64,000 nucleotides of DNA, taken from the NCBI RefSeq assembly GCF_020179835.1, contig NZ_JAIUDA010000004.1, positions 62,001 through 126,000 on the forward strand, given 5' to 3'. The position numbers and the translations under genes are program-made. Source of the stretch: Pantoea sp. alder81 (GTDB taxonomy: Bacteria; Pseudomonadota; Gammaproteobacteria; Enterobacterales; Enterobacteriaceae). This document shows positions 1-8,285 of the stretch, one piece after another. Within the stretch, counting starts at the first letter, position 1. Each line of letters starts with the position of its first letter. A model generated the notes under the pieces. The model ran no database searches, was not told where the DNA came from, and was given only the letters and a program-made list of their open reading frames with translations.

Positions 1-1378
1 GAAAAAACTCTCGCTTGCCACTCGCTTATCACTACTGCTCAGTACCTCAGTGATTGTGATCTTTGCCCTGAGCGGCTTTGCCTTGTATCAGTCTCTGGCG
101 AAACAGATCGGTGTGCGTGATGACGCGGCTTTACTGACACGTATCGATCAGATTCGTACGCTGCTACGCGATGAAGACGCCATCACGCTGATCCAGCAAA
201 AACCACGCCTGTTTGCCAATATGCTGGGCAACACGGAGTCTTTGCTGGTGCTGCGCTTTCCCGGCCAGCCGCCGCTGATTGTCGTCAATCCCGGCGCACG
301 ACCGATGCCCGACATCACGCCGGTGGCCACCGATCAGCCACTGAGTCTGGCCTCTGTACATCATCAGCAGGCACAGGATGGCACCCCTTTTATCTCCGCC
401 GCCGCCTTAGCGCCTACGCGTGATGGTAATGGGCAAATTGAGATCATTACCGGCCGCCAGATGAGCGATCGTACCCAAACGCTGAACAGCTATCGCGATC
501 AGATTATTGTCTCGACTGCACTGGCTGCGCTGCTGGTAGCAGCGCTCAGTATCTGGCTTATTCGACGCGGCTTGTCTCCGTTACGTCGGCTGGCAGCGGA
601 AACTGATGCAATAGACGTGCGGCGCTTATCGCATCGTATCCAGTTCAGCGATTCCCCGACAGAACTGCAACCGCTGGTCGCTGCCTTCAATCAGATGCTC
701 AGTCGCCTGGAAATGGGCTATCAACAACTCAGCCAGGTTTCAGCGGATATGGCACACGACCTGCGCACGCCGATTGGCACCTTAATCGGTCAGACCGAAG
801 TGGCGTTGAGCCAGCCGCGCAGCGTGGACGATTATCAGGCGTTGCTGGGCTCGAATTACGAGGAACTGGAGCGACTGGCGAAGATGATCGATAACATGCT
901 GTTCCTCGCCAAAGCGGAAGACGCCAGTCAGGCGATGGATTGGCAGCGGATCGATTTGGCACAGCTGGGCGAAAAGTTGCAGGACTATTTTGATGGCATG
1001 GCCGAGGAGCACGCCATGCAGTTGGAGATGCGCATGCAGGGAGAATTACGCGCCGATCCGCAACTGCTGCAACGTGCACTGGCGAATCTGATGGCGAATG
1101 CGTTGCGCTATGGCGAGCGCGAATCGACCATTCGAGTGTTAAGTGCGGTGCGCGATCAGGGAATTGAGTTGGTGGTGGAGAATCAAGGCGCGGCGTTGAG
1201 TGCTGAACAGCAGTCACGCATGTTTGATCGCTTCTGGCGCGCCGATGCATCACGACATCAAAGCAGTAGCGGACTGGGATTATCGATTGTGCGCAGCATC
1301 ATGCGGTTGCATCACGGCAGCTGTGCGGTAAGCAGTGAGAACGGGGTGAACCGATTTAGTTTGCTGTTTCCGCGTTAA
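1..1378 (+). CDS. Heavy-metal sensor histidine kinase, CusS-like (start outside window)
   Basis: Inner-membrane sensor kinase of a two-component system, probably sensing copper/silver or another envelope metal. The frame is open from base 2 and reads a hydrophobic first membrane segment before the GTG at 50, so the true start lies left of the window. Numbered from that GTG: periplasmic region to about residue 150, second membrane segment about 152-170, HAMP to about 225, HisKA with the phosphoacceptor in HDLRTP (His236), then a HATPase with an N-box (ANLMANALRYGE) and a GLGLSIV glycine box. This is the CusS/IrlS/CopS domain order. The partner response regulator would be just upstream. The metal is inferred from family only. 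Confidence 0.85.
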   Translation, partial: KKLSLATRLSLLLSTSVIVIFALSGFALYQSLAKQIGVRDDAALLTRIDQIRTLLRDEDAITLIQQKPRLFANMLGNTESLLVLRFPGQPPLIVVNPGARPMPDITPVATDQPLSLASVHHQQAQDGTPFISAAALAPTRDGNGQIEIITGRQMSDRTQTLNSYRDQIIVSTALAALLVAALSIWLIRRGLSPLRRLAAETDAIDVRRLSHRIQFSDSPTELQPLVAAFNQMLSRLEMGYQQLSQVSADMAHDLRTPIGTLIGQTEVALSQPRSVDDYQALLGSNYEELERLAKMIDNMLFLAKAEDASQAMDWQRIDLAQLGEKLQDYFDGMAEEHAMQLEMRMQGELRADPQLLQRALANLMANALRYGERESTIRVLSAVRDQGIELVVENQGAALSAEQQSRMFDRFWRADASRHQSSSGLGLSIVRSIMRLHHGSCAVSSENGVNRFSLLFPR

Positions 1379-1383
1379 AACGT

Positions 1384-1440
1384 GTCGCGGCGCGACTCAT
1401 CGCGCGGGGTTAAAACCACGTAAAAAAATTGCGCCGCGAC
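1384..1440. terminator. GC-rich inverted repeat between convergent genes
   Basis: A perfect 10-bp inverted repeat (GTCGCGGCGC at 1384-1393, its complement at 1431-1440) sits between the converging kinase and nfsB genes. On the minus strand its left arm is followed by a run of seven T, as expected for a terminator of the nfsB transcript. A shorter hairpin could form inside it. Terminator activity is inferred. Confidence 0.5.
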
Positions 1441-1443
1441 CGC

Positions 1444-2097
1444 TTAAATAAAGGTGAAAATCTCTTCGCGCGGTAAACGTGATTTTGGCAATGCCGCGTT
1501 GAAATCTTCGTCACTGCGATAGCCCAGCGACACCAGTACCACGCTGGTAAAGCCTTTCTCACGCAGGCCCAACGCCTGATCCAGCGCACGCTGATCAAAA
1601 CCTTCCATCGGTGTCGCATCAATCCCTAGCATCGCGGCACCTAACAGCAGACCACCGAGCGCCAGGTAAACCTGTTTTTCCATCCACTGCGGGATATCAC
1701 GCTGCTCATAACGGTGCATATCAACATAGCCACGGCGGCTCTTGTCCTGTCCGGTCTTGCCTTCTGGTTTGGCAAAACGCCCATCCTGCTCTTCCTGCGC
1801 CAGTACATTTTGCAGATGCGCGTCATCCAGATCGGTGCGCATGCACAGCGCGATCACATGGGAAGCATTCAGCACTTTCGGGCCGTTATAGACAAACGCG
1901 CCGGTAGTGGATTGCGCGATCTGCTCACGACCTTCTGGCGTGGAAGCGACCACAAAATGCCACGGCTGAGAGTTGACGGATGACGGGCTGTTACGCAGCA
2001 CGTTCAGCAGCGTTTCGATCTCTTCCTGCGGCAAGCTTTTACCACTGGCGAAGGCTTTAACGGTGTGGCGACGAGCCACTGCATCATTAAGTGTCAT
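1444..2097 (-). CDS. nfsB: NAD(P)H nitroreductase / dihydropteridine reductase NfsB
   Basis: Oxygen-insensitive FMN nitroreductase that transfers electrons from NAD(P)H to nitroaromatics and quinones in the cytoplasm. The 217-residue product has the NfsB length and pattern: N-terminal RRHTVKAF, the FMN-contact stretch SPSSVNSQPWHF near residues 37-48, and the C-terminal LGYRSDEDFN block with a KSRLP end. The ATG follows a GGAGATT ribosome site. It lies downstream of the MDR oxidoreductase on the same strand but is separated from it by a strong hairpin, so it is probably its own unit. Confidence 0.93.
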   Translation of the reverse strand: MTLNDAVARRHTVKAFASGKSLPQEEIETLLNVLRNSPSSVNSQPWHFVVASTPEGREQIAQSTTGAFVYNGPKVLNASHVIALCMRTDLDDAHLQNVLAQEEQDGRFAKPEGKTGQDKSRRGYVDMHRYEQRDIPQWMEKQVYLALGGLLLGAAMLGIDATPMEGFDQRALDQALGLREKGFTSVVLVSLGYRSDEDFNAALPKSRLPREEIFTFI

Positions 2098-2137
2098 GGC
2101 AATCTCCTGAATCGATTATTTTAAAAGTGCCGTTACC

Positions 2138-2165
2138 TTAACCGCCGCGCTTACACGGCGGTTAA
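2138..2165 (-). terminator. Hairpin after the MDR oxidoreductase gene
   Basis: A perfect 10-bp stem (TTAACCGCCG at 2138-2147 paired with CGGCGGTTAA at 2156-2165, 8-nt loop) lies between the MDR oxidoreductase stop and the nfsB start. The T tract is weak, so termination is inferred from stem strength and position. Confidence 0.5.
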
Positions 2166-2184
2166 CGAATTGTGTTTCAAAGGG

Positions 2185-3186
2185 TTAAAAGCCGCTGAGC
2201 ACGATCTTGCCGCGGGCTCGACCGCTTTCGATCAGCGCATGGGCTTTGCGCAAATTGGCCGCATTGATAGTGCCGTGATGTTCGCCCGCCGTGGTTTGCA
2301 GCGTCTGGTCATCAATCAGCTGACTCACGCGTTCTAATATGTCGTGCTGACGCTGCATATCGCAGGTCTGGAACAGTGAACGGGTAAACATTAGCTCCCA
2401 GTGCAGCGAGATGGCTTTACGTTTCAGCGGCACCACATCCAGCGTTTCAGGATCGTCGATCAGTGCCAGCTTGCCCTGTGGGGCCAGCACATCAACCAGC
2501 TGGGTGTAATAGCTGTCGGTGTGCGTCAATGAAGCCACATAGCGTACCTGCGGATGGCCAATGGCCGCCAGCTGTTCACCCAGCGGCTGCTGATGATTGA
2601 CCACATGATGCGCGCCCAGTGAGCGCACCCAATCCGCGGTTTCAGGGCGTGATGCGGTGCCAATCACCGTGAGGTTGGTCAGCTTACGCGCCAGCTGCGT
2701 CAGGATCGAACCCACACCGCCGCCTGCACCAATAATCAATAACGCCGCATTGTCTTCTGCCTGCACCTCAAGACGGTCAAACAGCAGTTCCCACGCGGTG
2801 AGTGATGTCAGCGGCAACGCAGCAGCACCGGCATCATTGAGGGTGCGGGGTTTATGTCCGGCAATGCGCTCATCCACCAGCCCATATTCGGCATAACTGC
2901 CAGCGCGAGTGATATCGCCGGCGTAAAACACCTCATCGCCCGGCTGGAACAGCGTGACGTCTTCGCCCACCGCTTCTACCACGCCGACGGCATCCCAACC
3001 CAGAATGCGCGGTTTATCGGTTGGCGCACCGTTACGCACTTTGGTATCCACCGGGTTCACGGCAATCGCGTGAATATTCACCAGCAGATCGCGTGCGCCC
3101 GGTTGAGGTTTGGCGACATCCAGTTCGTACAACGCATTTTCATCGGAAATCGGTAAACCGTTTTGGCTATAAACAATCGCTTTCAT
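2185..3186 (-). CDS. Zinc-type alcohol dehydrogenase-like / quinone oxidoreductase (MDR superfamily)
   Basis: NADPH-dependent medium-chain reductase of the quinone-oxidoreductase type. The Rossmann motif GAGGGVGSI is near residues 152-160; the N-terminal GroES-like fold carries NPVDTKVRNG. The structural-zinc Cys cluster is absent, which fits zinc-independent quinone/enone reductases. An in-frame ATG occurs at 3201, but the ATG at 3186 (reading MKAIVYSQNG, the usual family start) has a GAGG ribosome site about 10 bases upstream and is chosen. It is divergent from a LysR regulator with a 19-bp palindrome between them, so it is probably that regulator's target. The substrate is not known. Confidence 0.85.
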   Translation of the reverse strand: MKAIVYSQNGLPISDENALYELDVAKPQPGARDLLVNIHAIAVNPVDTKVRNGAPTDKPRILGWDAVGVVEAVGEDVTLFQPGDEVFYAGDITRAGSYAEYGLVDERIAGHKPRTLNDAGAAALPLTSLTAWELLFDRLEVQAEDNAALLIIGAGGGVGSILTQLARKLTNLTVIGTASRPETADWVRSLGAHHVVNHQQPLGEQLAAIGHPQVRYVASLTHTDSYYTQLVDVLAPQGKLALIDDPETLDVVPLKRKAISLHWELMFTRSLFQTCDMQRQHDILERVSQLIDDQTLQTTAGEHHGTINAANLRKAHALIESGRARGKIVLSGF

Positions 3187-3279
3187 CAGGCCGTTCCTCA
3201 ATTCATCAGGGTGTTAAGTAAGTTGGATTCAGCATAGCGGCCTGCACGCTGTGGAAAAATGCCGATTGCACAACAACAC

Positions 3280-3298
3280 TTTCACTCTTAGAGTGAAA
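3280..3298. promoter_or_regulatory. 19-bp palindrome, candidate LysR-type operator
   Basis: TTTCACTCTTAGAGTGAAA is a perfect palindrome with 9-bp arms around one central T. It lies in the divergent promoter region between the MDR oxidoreductase and the LysR gene, 20 bp before the regulator start. Position and symmetry suggest the binding site of that regulator. Not tested. Confidence 0.6.
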
Positions 3299-3317
3299 AT
3301 CCCTGCCTGTTTTGACG

Positions 3318-4235
3318 ATGAGTAAGAAAATGATCCGACTGGAAGATGTCACGCTATTCGTGCGATCGGCAGCACTGGGCAGCTTTTCCCGCGCGGCCCG
3401 TGAAGTGAATTTGCTGCCGGGGCAAGTGAGCGCCGCCATTCAGCGACTGGAGCGAGAACTGGACCGTCGCCTGTTTGCGCGATCCACACGTAGCCTGCGC
3501 TTGACCGCCGAAGGGGAAAAGTATCTGCCGTACGCGCAGGAGATGCTGGCTCTGATGCACGCCGGTGCCGATAGCCTGCAAAGTCACGAAGACGCACTGA
3601 GCGGCGAACTTAAAATCGCGATGCCTTCCGATATTGGTCGCAATATCCTCTTGCCACTGATCACCGACTTCTGCTGTGAACACCCTGCCTTATCGGTTCG
3701 TTTATCGTTATCCGATCAAATCAGTGATGTGTTTCGCGATCCGGTAGATATCGCCATTCGCTACGGCAAACTCGAAGACAGCAGTTACGTGGCATTGCCG
3801 CTGGCCGAGGACAATCGCCGCATCATGGTGGCGTCGCCAGCTTATCTCGATCAACACGGACGCCCGCAACAACTGGAAGATTTAGCGCAACATCACTGCC
3901 TGCCGTTTGTGATGGGCGGCCACGTCTATGACAAGTGGACGTTCCCGCAGGAAGGTATGCGCCGACAAATCACGGTAAAAAGTCGCCTTCTGTGTGATGA
4001 CGCCGAAGTGGCGCGCCGTTGGGCTATCGATGGCATGGGCATCGCATATAAATCGTGGATTGATGTCTGTGAGGATATTCAGCAGCGCCGCCTGGAACGG
4101 GTGCTACCTGAGATCCCCGGCGAGAGCACGCCACTGCATTTAATCTGCCCGCATCGTAAGCAGTTCTCTCCCGCGATTCGGGCATTGCATAGCATATTGC
4201 GGGAGCATCTGCAGGCGATTACCGCGCAACTGTAA
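3318..4235 (+). CDS. LysR-family transcriptional regulator
   Basis: DNA-binding regulator with an N-terminal winged helix (residues about 5-64: LFVRSAALGSFSRAAREVN, then the recognition region ending in LFARSTRSLRLT) and a periplasmic-binding-like effector domain to residue 305. It resembles the broad DsdC/YhjC-like LTTR group. Start choice: a TTG at 3312 is in frame, but ATG 3318 is the first ATG and gives normal length. It is divergent from the MDR oxidoreductase at 3186. Effector unknown. Confidence 0.88.
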   Translation: MSKKMIRLEDVTLFVRSAALGSFSRAAREVNLLPGQVSAAIQRLERELDRRLFARSTRSLRLTAEGEKYLPYAQEMLALMHAGADSLQSHEDALSGELKIAMPSDIGRNILLPLITDFCCEHPALSVRLSLSDQISDVFRDPVDIAIRYGKLEDSSYVALPLAEDNRRIMVASPAYLDQHGRPQQLEDLAQHHCLPFVMGGHVYDKWTFPQEGMRRQITVKSRLLCDDAEVARRWAIDGMGIAYKSWIDVCEDIQQRRLERVLPEIPGESTPLHLICPHRKQFSPAIRALHSILREHLQAITAQL

Positions 4236-4333
4236 TAGCTGTAATTATGCAGAGCTTATGCGAACTTGCGGTTTTGATTGCCTCGGGAGCGGCTTTATCA
4301 TTTTGAAAATTGATAACACCTTCAGGGACTCAC

Positions 4334-5284
4334 ATGCGCAACATCACAAAGACAATACTCGCTTCACTGCTTTTCTCCTCACTGCTTGCCAGCGCCAACG
4401 CCGAAGAGACACTTCGCATTGGCTATCAGAAATCCTCCACCTTGCTGACGTTGATAAAGCAGCGCGGCGATCTGGATAAGGCGCTCGCCGACCGTGGCAT
4501 AAAAGTGACATGGCACGAGTTCACCAGCGGTTTGCCACTGCTGGAAGCGCTGAATCTGAACAACGTTGACCTTTCTGCTGACGTGGCCGATACCGTTCCG
4601 GTGTTCGCGCAAGCGGCTGGCGCCGACCTCACGTATTACGCGCGCGAAACGCCCTCTCCAGAAGCTCAGGCCATTCTGGTGCCCGCCAACTCCAGCATCA
4701 AATCGCTGCAGGATTTAAAAGGTAAAAAGATTGCCGTTACCAAAGCGGCAGGCAGCCATTATCTGCTGATCGCCGCGTTGCAAAAGGCGGGACTGAAATT
4801 CAGTGATGTCACACCTGCATGGCTGACGCCTGCCGATGGGCGCGCCGCGCTGGAACACGGCAGCGTTGATGCATGGGTAACATGGGAACCCTTTGTCACC
4901 AGTTCGAAAGTGGAGCAGCACACGCGCGTGCTGGTGAGCGGCAAAGGTCTCGCCAGTTATCAGCGCTACTATCTGGTATCGACGCCTTATGCGCAGAAGC
5001 ATCCTGAGGTGTTGGGGATTGTGTATAAGACGCTGGATCATGAAGCTCAATGGCTGAAAGCACATCCAACGGATGCAGCAAAGATTCTCTCTCCGTTGTG
5101 GGGTAATTTGCCATTGGCCACGGTGGAACAAGCGAACCAGCAACGTAGCTATCAGATCGAGCCAGTGAACAAGAGCGATCTGGCTGAGCAGCAGAAGATT
5201 GCAGATGCGTTTTATCAGGCGAAGCTGCTGCCGAAAGCGATTGATGCGCAGGATGTGGGCACCTGGCAGCCGCAGACGAAATAG
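4334..5284 (+). CDS. Aliphatic-sulfonate-type ABC transporter substrate-binding protein (SsuA-like), orphan
   Basis: Periplasmic binding protein of the SsuA/TauA family. A signal peptide covers the first 24 or so residues (cleavage near ANA-EE), followed by LRIGYQKSSTLLTLIKQRG, typical of sulfonate-binding SsuA. The conserved block AVTKAAGSHYLL and the C-terminal FYQAKLLPKAID are present. About 316 residues. No permease or ATPase gene adjoins, so it must use a transporter encoded elsewhere or be a leftover paralogue. The ATG at 4334 gives a proper signal peptide. Confidence 0.87.
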   Translation: MRNITKTILASLLFSSLLASANAEETLRIGYQKSSTLLTLIKQRGDLDKALADRGIKVTWHEFTSGLPLLEALNLNNVDLSADVADTVPVFAQAAGADLTYYARETPSPEAQAILVPANSSIKSLQDLKGKKIAVTKAAGSHYLLIAALQKAGLKFSDVTPAWLTPADGRAALEHGSVDAWVTWEPFVTSSKVEQHTRVLVSGKGLASYQRYYLVSTPYAQKHPEVLGIVYKTLDHEAQWLKAHPTDAAKILSPLWGNLPLATVEQANQQRSYQIEPVNKSDLAEQQKIADAFYQAKLLPKAIDAQDVGTWQPQTK

Positions 5285-5346
5285 TCACCCTGCCAGAGAA
5301 TGAGTTGATTAAGCAGGTTGGCATCGGGCATGTCCGCTGATCGCAT

Positions 5347-5373
5347 TGAAGCTTTGCCTGCAAATGCCGATAG
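5347..5373 (+). promoter_or_regulatory. Sigma-28 (FliA) flagellar promoter
   Basis: TGAAGCTT at 5347-5354 and GCCGATAG at 5366-5373 are separated by exactly 11 bases. Against the enterobacterial FliA consensus TAAAGTTT-N11-GCCGATAA this is 6/8 plus 7/8. It lies about 60 bp upstream of the YjfB-like motility gene, which fits class-3 flagellar control. Confidence 0.75.
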
Positions 5374-5434
5374 ACGTATCAGGCTTTCTCAAAGCCGTTT
5401 CCGCCCCCCATTAGTCGTTTTAAAGGAGAGCAAG

Positions 5435-5623
5435 ATGGATGTATCACAGATTACTTCACTGGCTATCGGTCTGGATAATATGGACCTCAGCAGTAAGGTG
5501 AGCACCCTGGTACTGAAAAAGACCCTCGATAATCAGCAGTCAATGGCAGCAGGAATTCTTGATTCCATTCCGCAACTGCCTGCTAATCCGGCAGTTGGCC
5601 GCAACATCAATACCACCGCATAA
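5435..5623 (+). CDS. YjfB-like putative motility protein
   Basis: A 62-residue protein starting MDVSQITSLAI, the signature opening of the YjfB putative-motility family, with a middle LVLKKTLDNQQ helix and a C-terminal INTTA. The ATG at 5435 has an AAAGGAG ribosome site ideally spaced. A longer in-frame start at 5318 is rejected because it precedes both this site and the FliA promoter. The family has no settled biochemical role; the promoter places it in the flagellar regulon. It is followed by a nested hairpin. Confidence 0.8.
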   Translation: MDVSQITSLAIGLDNMDLSSKVSTLVLKKTLDNQQSMAAGILDSIPQLPANPAVGRNINTTA

Positions 5624-5661
5624 ACTCACGTTGCATCGTTGCACTTACTGAACGACCTCTG

Positions 5662-5713
5662 TTAGCGTGTATTTTTAACCACTCCCTACTTCAGGGAGTG
5701 GTCGACACGCTAA
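5662..5713 (+). terminator. Nested long hairpin between yjfB-like gene and AEC transporter
   Basis: Outer arms TTAGCGTGT (5662-5670) and ACACGCTAA (5705-5713) enclose inner arms ACCACTCCCT (5678-5687) and AGGGAGTGGT (5693-5702) with a 5-nt loop. Both stems are perfect. The structure ends only two bases before the ribosome site of the downstream GTG-started gene. It may terminate the flagellar transcript or control entry into the next gene. Confidence 0.55.
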
Positions 5714-5726
5714 TCAGGGACGTTTC

Positions 5727-6605
5727 GTGACGATTTTCTTTCCGCTTATCTACTTGTTTGCCGGATGGTTGCTGGGAAAAACCGCCTGGGATTGCAAAAC
5801 GGCTGCGTCATGGATATTGACGCGCATCGCTATTCCCATCGTGATCATCTTTAATATATCAACCCGCTTTCACAGCATGAGCACCATTATTATCGCCACC
5901 GCGATATGCATGATGTTTCTATTGCTGGCAGGCCGCTATGTTTTCCCTGATCCCATTAAAAACCTGTGCTTTAGCTATCTCAACATCGGCTGGCTGGGTC
6001 TGCCCGTTGCTAGCGTGTTATTCGGCAATGATGCTGCGACCATTATTATTGCCGCCTATGTCGGCAGCTCAATTGTCGGCAACTCGCTGGGCGCAGGCAT
6101 GCTCTCCGGCGAGAAATTTAATCCAATCACGTTGATGCGCACCCCGCCCGTCATCGCACTGATGATCGGCGCAGCGTTAATTCCATTCAGTGATCAGGTG
6201 GCTCAATACTTCGATAGCCTGTATCAAATTGCCAAATTCATGATGAGTTTTCTTGGCATGGCCGTGTTGGGCATTTGGCTTTCAAAAACGACAATATCGA
6301 TGGAAGATTTTCGACTCGAACTGCGTCCGTTTATCACGCGTTCAATGGTTTTCGCTGTGCTGGTTTCTTTGCTGCTGCTGATAGCCGATCAGTTCAACGC
6401 GCCACTTATTACGCACAATCCAGCAACGCTGTATCTCTTCTGTCTGCTTCCCCCCGCAGCCAATATTATCGTACTGGAGACACATTACCTGGGCACTGGA
6501 AATTCAGCGCGGGCGATTTCATGTGGGACTTGTATCAGTATCGTGGCGATAGCGCTTTATTCGGCTGCTGTTTTGGGTGGCAGAGCGTTAGAGATATGGG
6601 GTTGA
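5727..6605 (+). CDS. AEC-family (auxin efflux carrier) transporter
   Basis: Integral inner-membrane carrier of 292 residues with about ten hydrophobic segments in two repeats; the AEC-type discontinuous helix occurs near NIGWLGLPVASVLFG (about residues 88-102). The start is GTG at 5727, preceded by CAGGGA at 5715-5720. It probably exports or exchanges small organic acids, as other AEC proteins do; the substrate cannot be read. Upstream is a long hairpin, downstream 120 bp to the VOC gene. It is unrelated to the mdcF fragment further right, also of the AEC family. Confidence 0.82.
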   Translation: MTIFFPLIYLFAGWLLGKTAWDCKTAASWILTRIAIPIVIIFNISTRFHSMSTIIIATAICMMFLLLAGRYVFPDPIKNLCFSYLNIGWLGLPVASVLFGNDAATIIIAAYVGSSIVGNSLGAGMLSGEKFNPITLMRTPPVIALMIGAALIPFSDQVAQYFDSLYQIAKFMMSFLGMAVLGIWLSKTTISMEDFRLELRPFITRSMVFAVLVSLLLLIADQFNAPLITHNPATLYLFCLLPPAANIIVLETHYLGTGNSARAISCGTCISIVAIALYSAAVLGGRALEIWG

Positions 6606-6726
6606 AGAGATGTTTAAGCGGGTTAACCTGATGCTCTTTAGACACTCATTTATCGTTTGTCGCGACATGTGCGAACAGGTTGTGCGGCATCAGCTCTAGT
6701 TCGTGCTATTTAAAAGGACATAAGCA

Positions 6727-7146
6727 ATGACAGTTCAGCATGAGCCCTACTGGAACCGAATGGTGCCCGAACTGACCGTAACGGACTTCACTGCCTCACT
6801 GTATTTTTACACTGATGTATTGGGATTTCAGATTATGGTCAGACGAAGTGATCCCGAATTTGCTTACATCAACCTCGGCGAAGCACAGCTGATGCTTGAG
6901 CAGTTTCAAGCCGAAGGCTGGAATACCGCAGAACTCGTCAAACCGCTGGGGCGCGGCGTGAATTTCCAGATTGAGGTGGATGATATTGCCTGTGTGCTGA
7001 CGCGGGTAAGGAAATATGGCGTGCCGCTGTATCGGGATTTGCGAGAAAACACCTATCAGATTGGAGAAACCATCGCTTGCCAGAGAGAGTTTCTCGTTCA
7101 GGATCCGGATGGCTATCTTCTACGTTTTTGCCAGTTTGTTGAGTGA
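6727..7146 (+). CDS. VOC-family protein, bleomycin-resistance/glyoxalase-like
   Basis: A 139-residue vicinal-oxygen-chelate protein with paired beta-alpha-beta-beta-beta modules: MVPELTVTDFTASLYFYTDVLGF at the start and FLVQDPDGYLLRFCQ at the end. The pattern is closest to the Ble-type antibiotic-binding proteins (LMLEQF, GRGVNFQIEVDD). Such proteins sequester glycopeptide drugs as dimers, but many VOC members have other substrates. The start has a weak AAAGGACAT site. It appears to be a single-gene unit. Confidence 0.82.
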   Translation: MTVQHEPYWNRMVPELTVTDFTASLYFYTDVLGFQIMVRRSDPEFAYINLGEAQLMLEQFQAEGWNTAELVKPLGRGVNFQIEVDDIACVLTRVRKYGVPLYRDLRENTYQIGETIACQREFLVQDPDGYLLRFCQFVE

Positions 7147-7263
7147 GGGGGATTGTGGAGGTTGGGGGCTGGTTTTCGAGTGATGGATACCGATGGCTGG
7201 GGGGCCGCTTTGAGCGAAAATCGGACGTCGGTGATTAGTCTCTTTAGCCAGATTACAGGTATG

Positions 7264-7283
7264 AGCCGCTAATATAAGCGGCT
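7264..7283 (-). terminator. Hairpin downstream of panB
   Basis: A 7-bp perfect stem (AGCCGCT at 7264-7270, AGCGGCT at 7277-7283) lies just beyond the panB stop. The position suits transcript end formation; there is no clear T run. Confidence 0.4.
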
Positions 7284-7294
7284 GCATCTGTAAC

Positions 7295-8095
7295 TTATTC
7301 TGAGTAGCAGTGCTCCGCCGACGGGAAGCTGCCGTCTTTGACGGCCGCAATGTAACTTTTTAACGCGCCCTGAATGTCGTGCTGCCCTTTCATAAAGTTT
7401 TTGACGAATTTCGGGGCCCTGCCGGTGATGCTCAGGCCGAGCATGTCGTGCAGCACTAAAACCTGTCCATCTGTATCCGGGCCAGCGCCGATGCCAATGA
7501 CTGGTACGGACACCGCCCCGCTCAGCGCTCTGCCCAGCGAGGCGGGGACGGCTTCAACCAGCACCATTGCCGCGCCGGCTTCTTCCAGCTTTTTCGCGGT
7601 GTCGACCAGTGCGGCCGCCTGATGGCTGTCACGTCCCTGCACTTTAAAACCGCCAAAGACGTTAACCGACTGAGGGGTGAGTCCAATATGGGCGCAAACT
7701 GGTATACCGTTACGCGTCAGCTGACGCACTGTGTCGCACAGCCACTCTCCACCTTCAATCTTGACCATCTGCGCACCGGCCTGCATTAACTGCGCGGAGC
7801 TGTGCAGTGCCTGCTCAGGCGAAGAACAGGTCATGAATGAAAGGTCGGCTATGATGAAGCCGCCGTTGTTTCCGCGCTTAACGCAGGCCGTGTGATAAAC
7901 CATATCTTCCAGCCTGACCGGCAGGGTGCTGTCATGGCCCTGCAGGATCATTCCCAGCGTATCGCCGATCAGAAGCATCTCAACGCCTGCCGTGCTCAGC
8001 TCGTGTGCAAACGTGGCGTCGTAGCAGGTGAGCATGGTGATTTTCTCGCCGCGCTGCTTGAGGTTTTTCAGGTGTGTCAGTGTGACTGATGACAT
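7295..8095 (-). CDS. panB: 3-methyl-2-oxobutanoate hydroxymethyltransferase PanB (stand-alone copy)
   Basis: Transfers a hydroxymethyl group from methylene-tetrahydrofolate to ketoisovalerate, the first step of pantothenate synthesis. 266 residues, the usual length; Mg-binding and catalytic residues lie in IGDTLGM (near 44), ADLSFM (near 84) and VLVEAVP (Glu near 180), with [20 protein letters not shown]. Most enterobacteria keep panB beside panC; neither panC nor panD is here. The neighbours are a LysE exporter and an Lrp regulator, so this may be a second, laterally gained copy. Confidence 0.93.
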   Translation of the reverse strand: MSSVTLTHLKNLKQRGEKITMLTCYDATFAHELSTAGVEMLLIGDTLGMILQGHDSTLPVRLEDMVYHTACVKRGNNGGFIIADLSFMTCSSPEQALHSSAQLMQAGAQMVKIEGGEWLCDTVRQLTRNGIPVCAHIGLTPQSVNVFGGFKVQGRDSHQAAALVDTAKKLEEAGAAMVLVEAVPASLGRALSGAVSVPVIGIGAGPDTDGQVLVLHDMLGLSITGRAPKFVKNFMKGQHDIQGALKSYIAAVKDGSFPSAEHCYSE

Positions 8096-8285
8096 GGTGT
8101 TCTCTGCTAATTCTTGACGTTGATGAAGGATGTTGCGGGGGCGATAATACCAGCTTTCGCAACGCTAATTGTATTGCTCGGTCTGCAAGACACCATAAAG
8201 CTCGGGCTGACTTTTCCCTGACGTTGAGTGTATTCATAAAGTCCCTGCTGCATGATGCGTTGTTATAAGCCTCTATGGCCATGCG

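Noticed and set aside
729..1253. Long minus-strand frame inside the sensor kinase
   Set aside because: Antisense to a clear kinase domain; Arg/Pro/Ser-rich shadow with no ribosome site.
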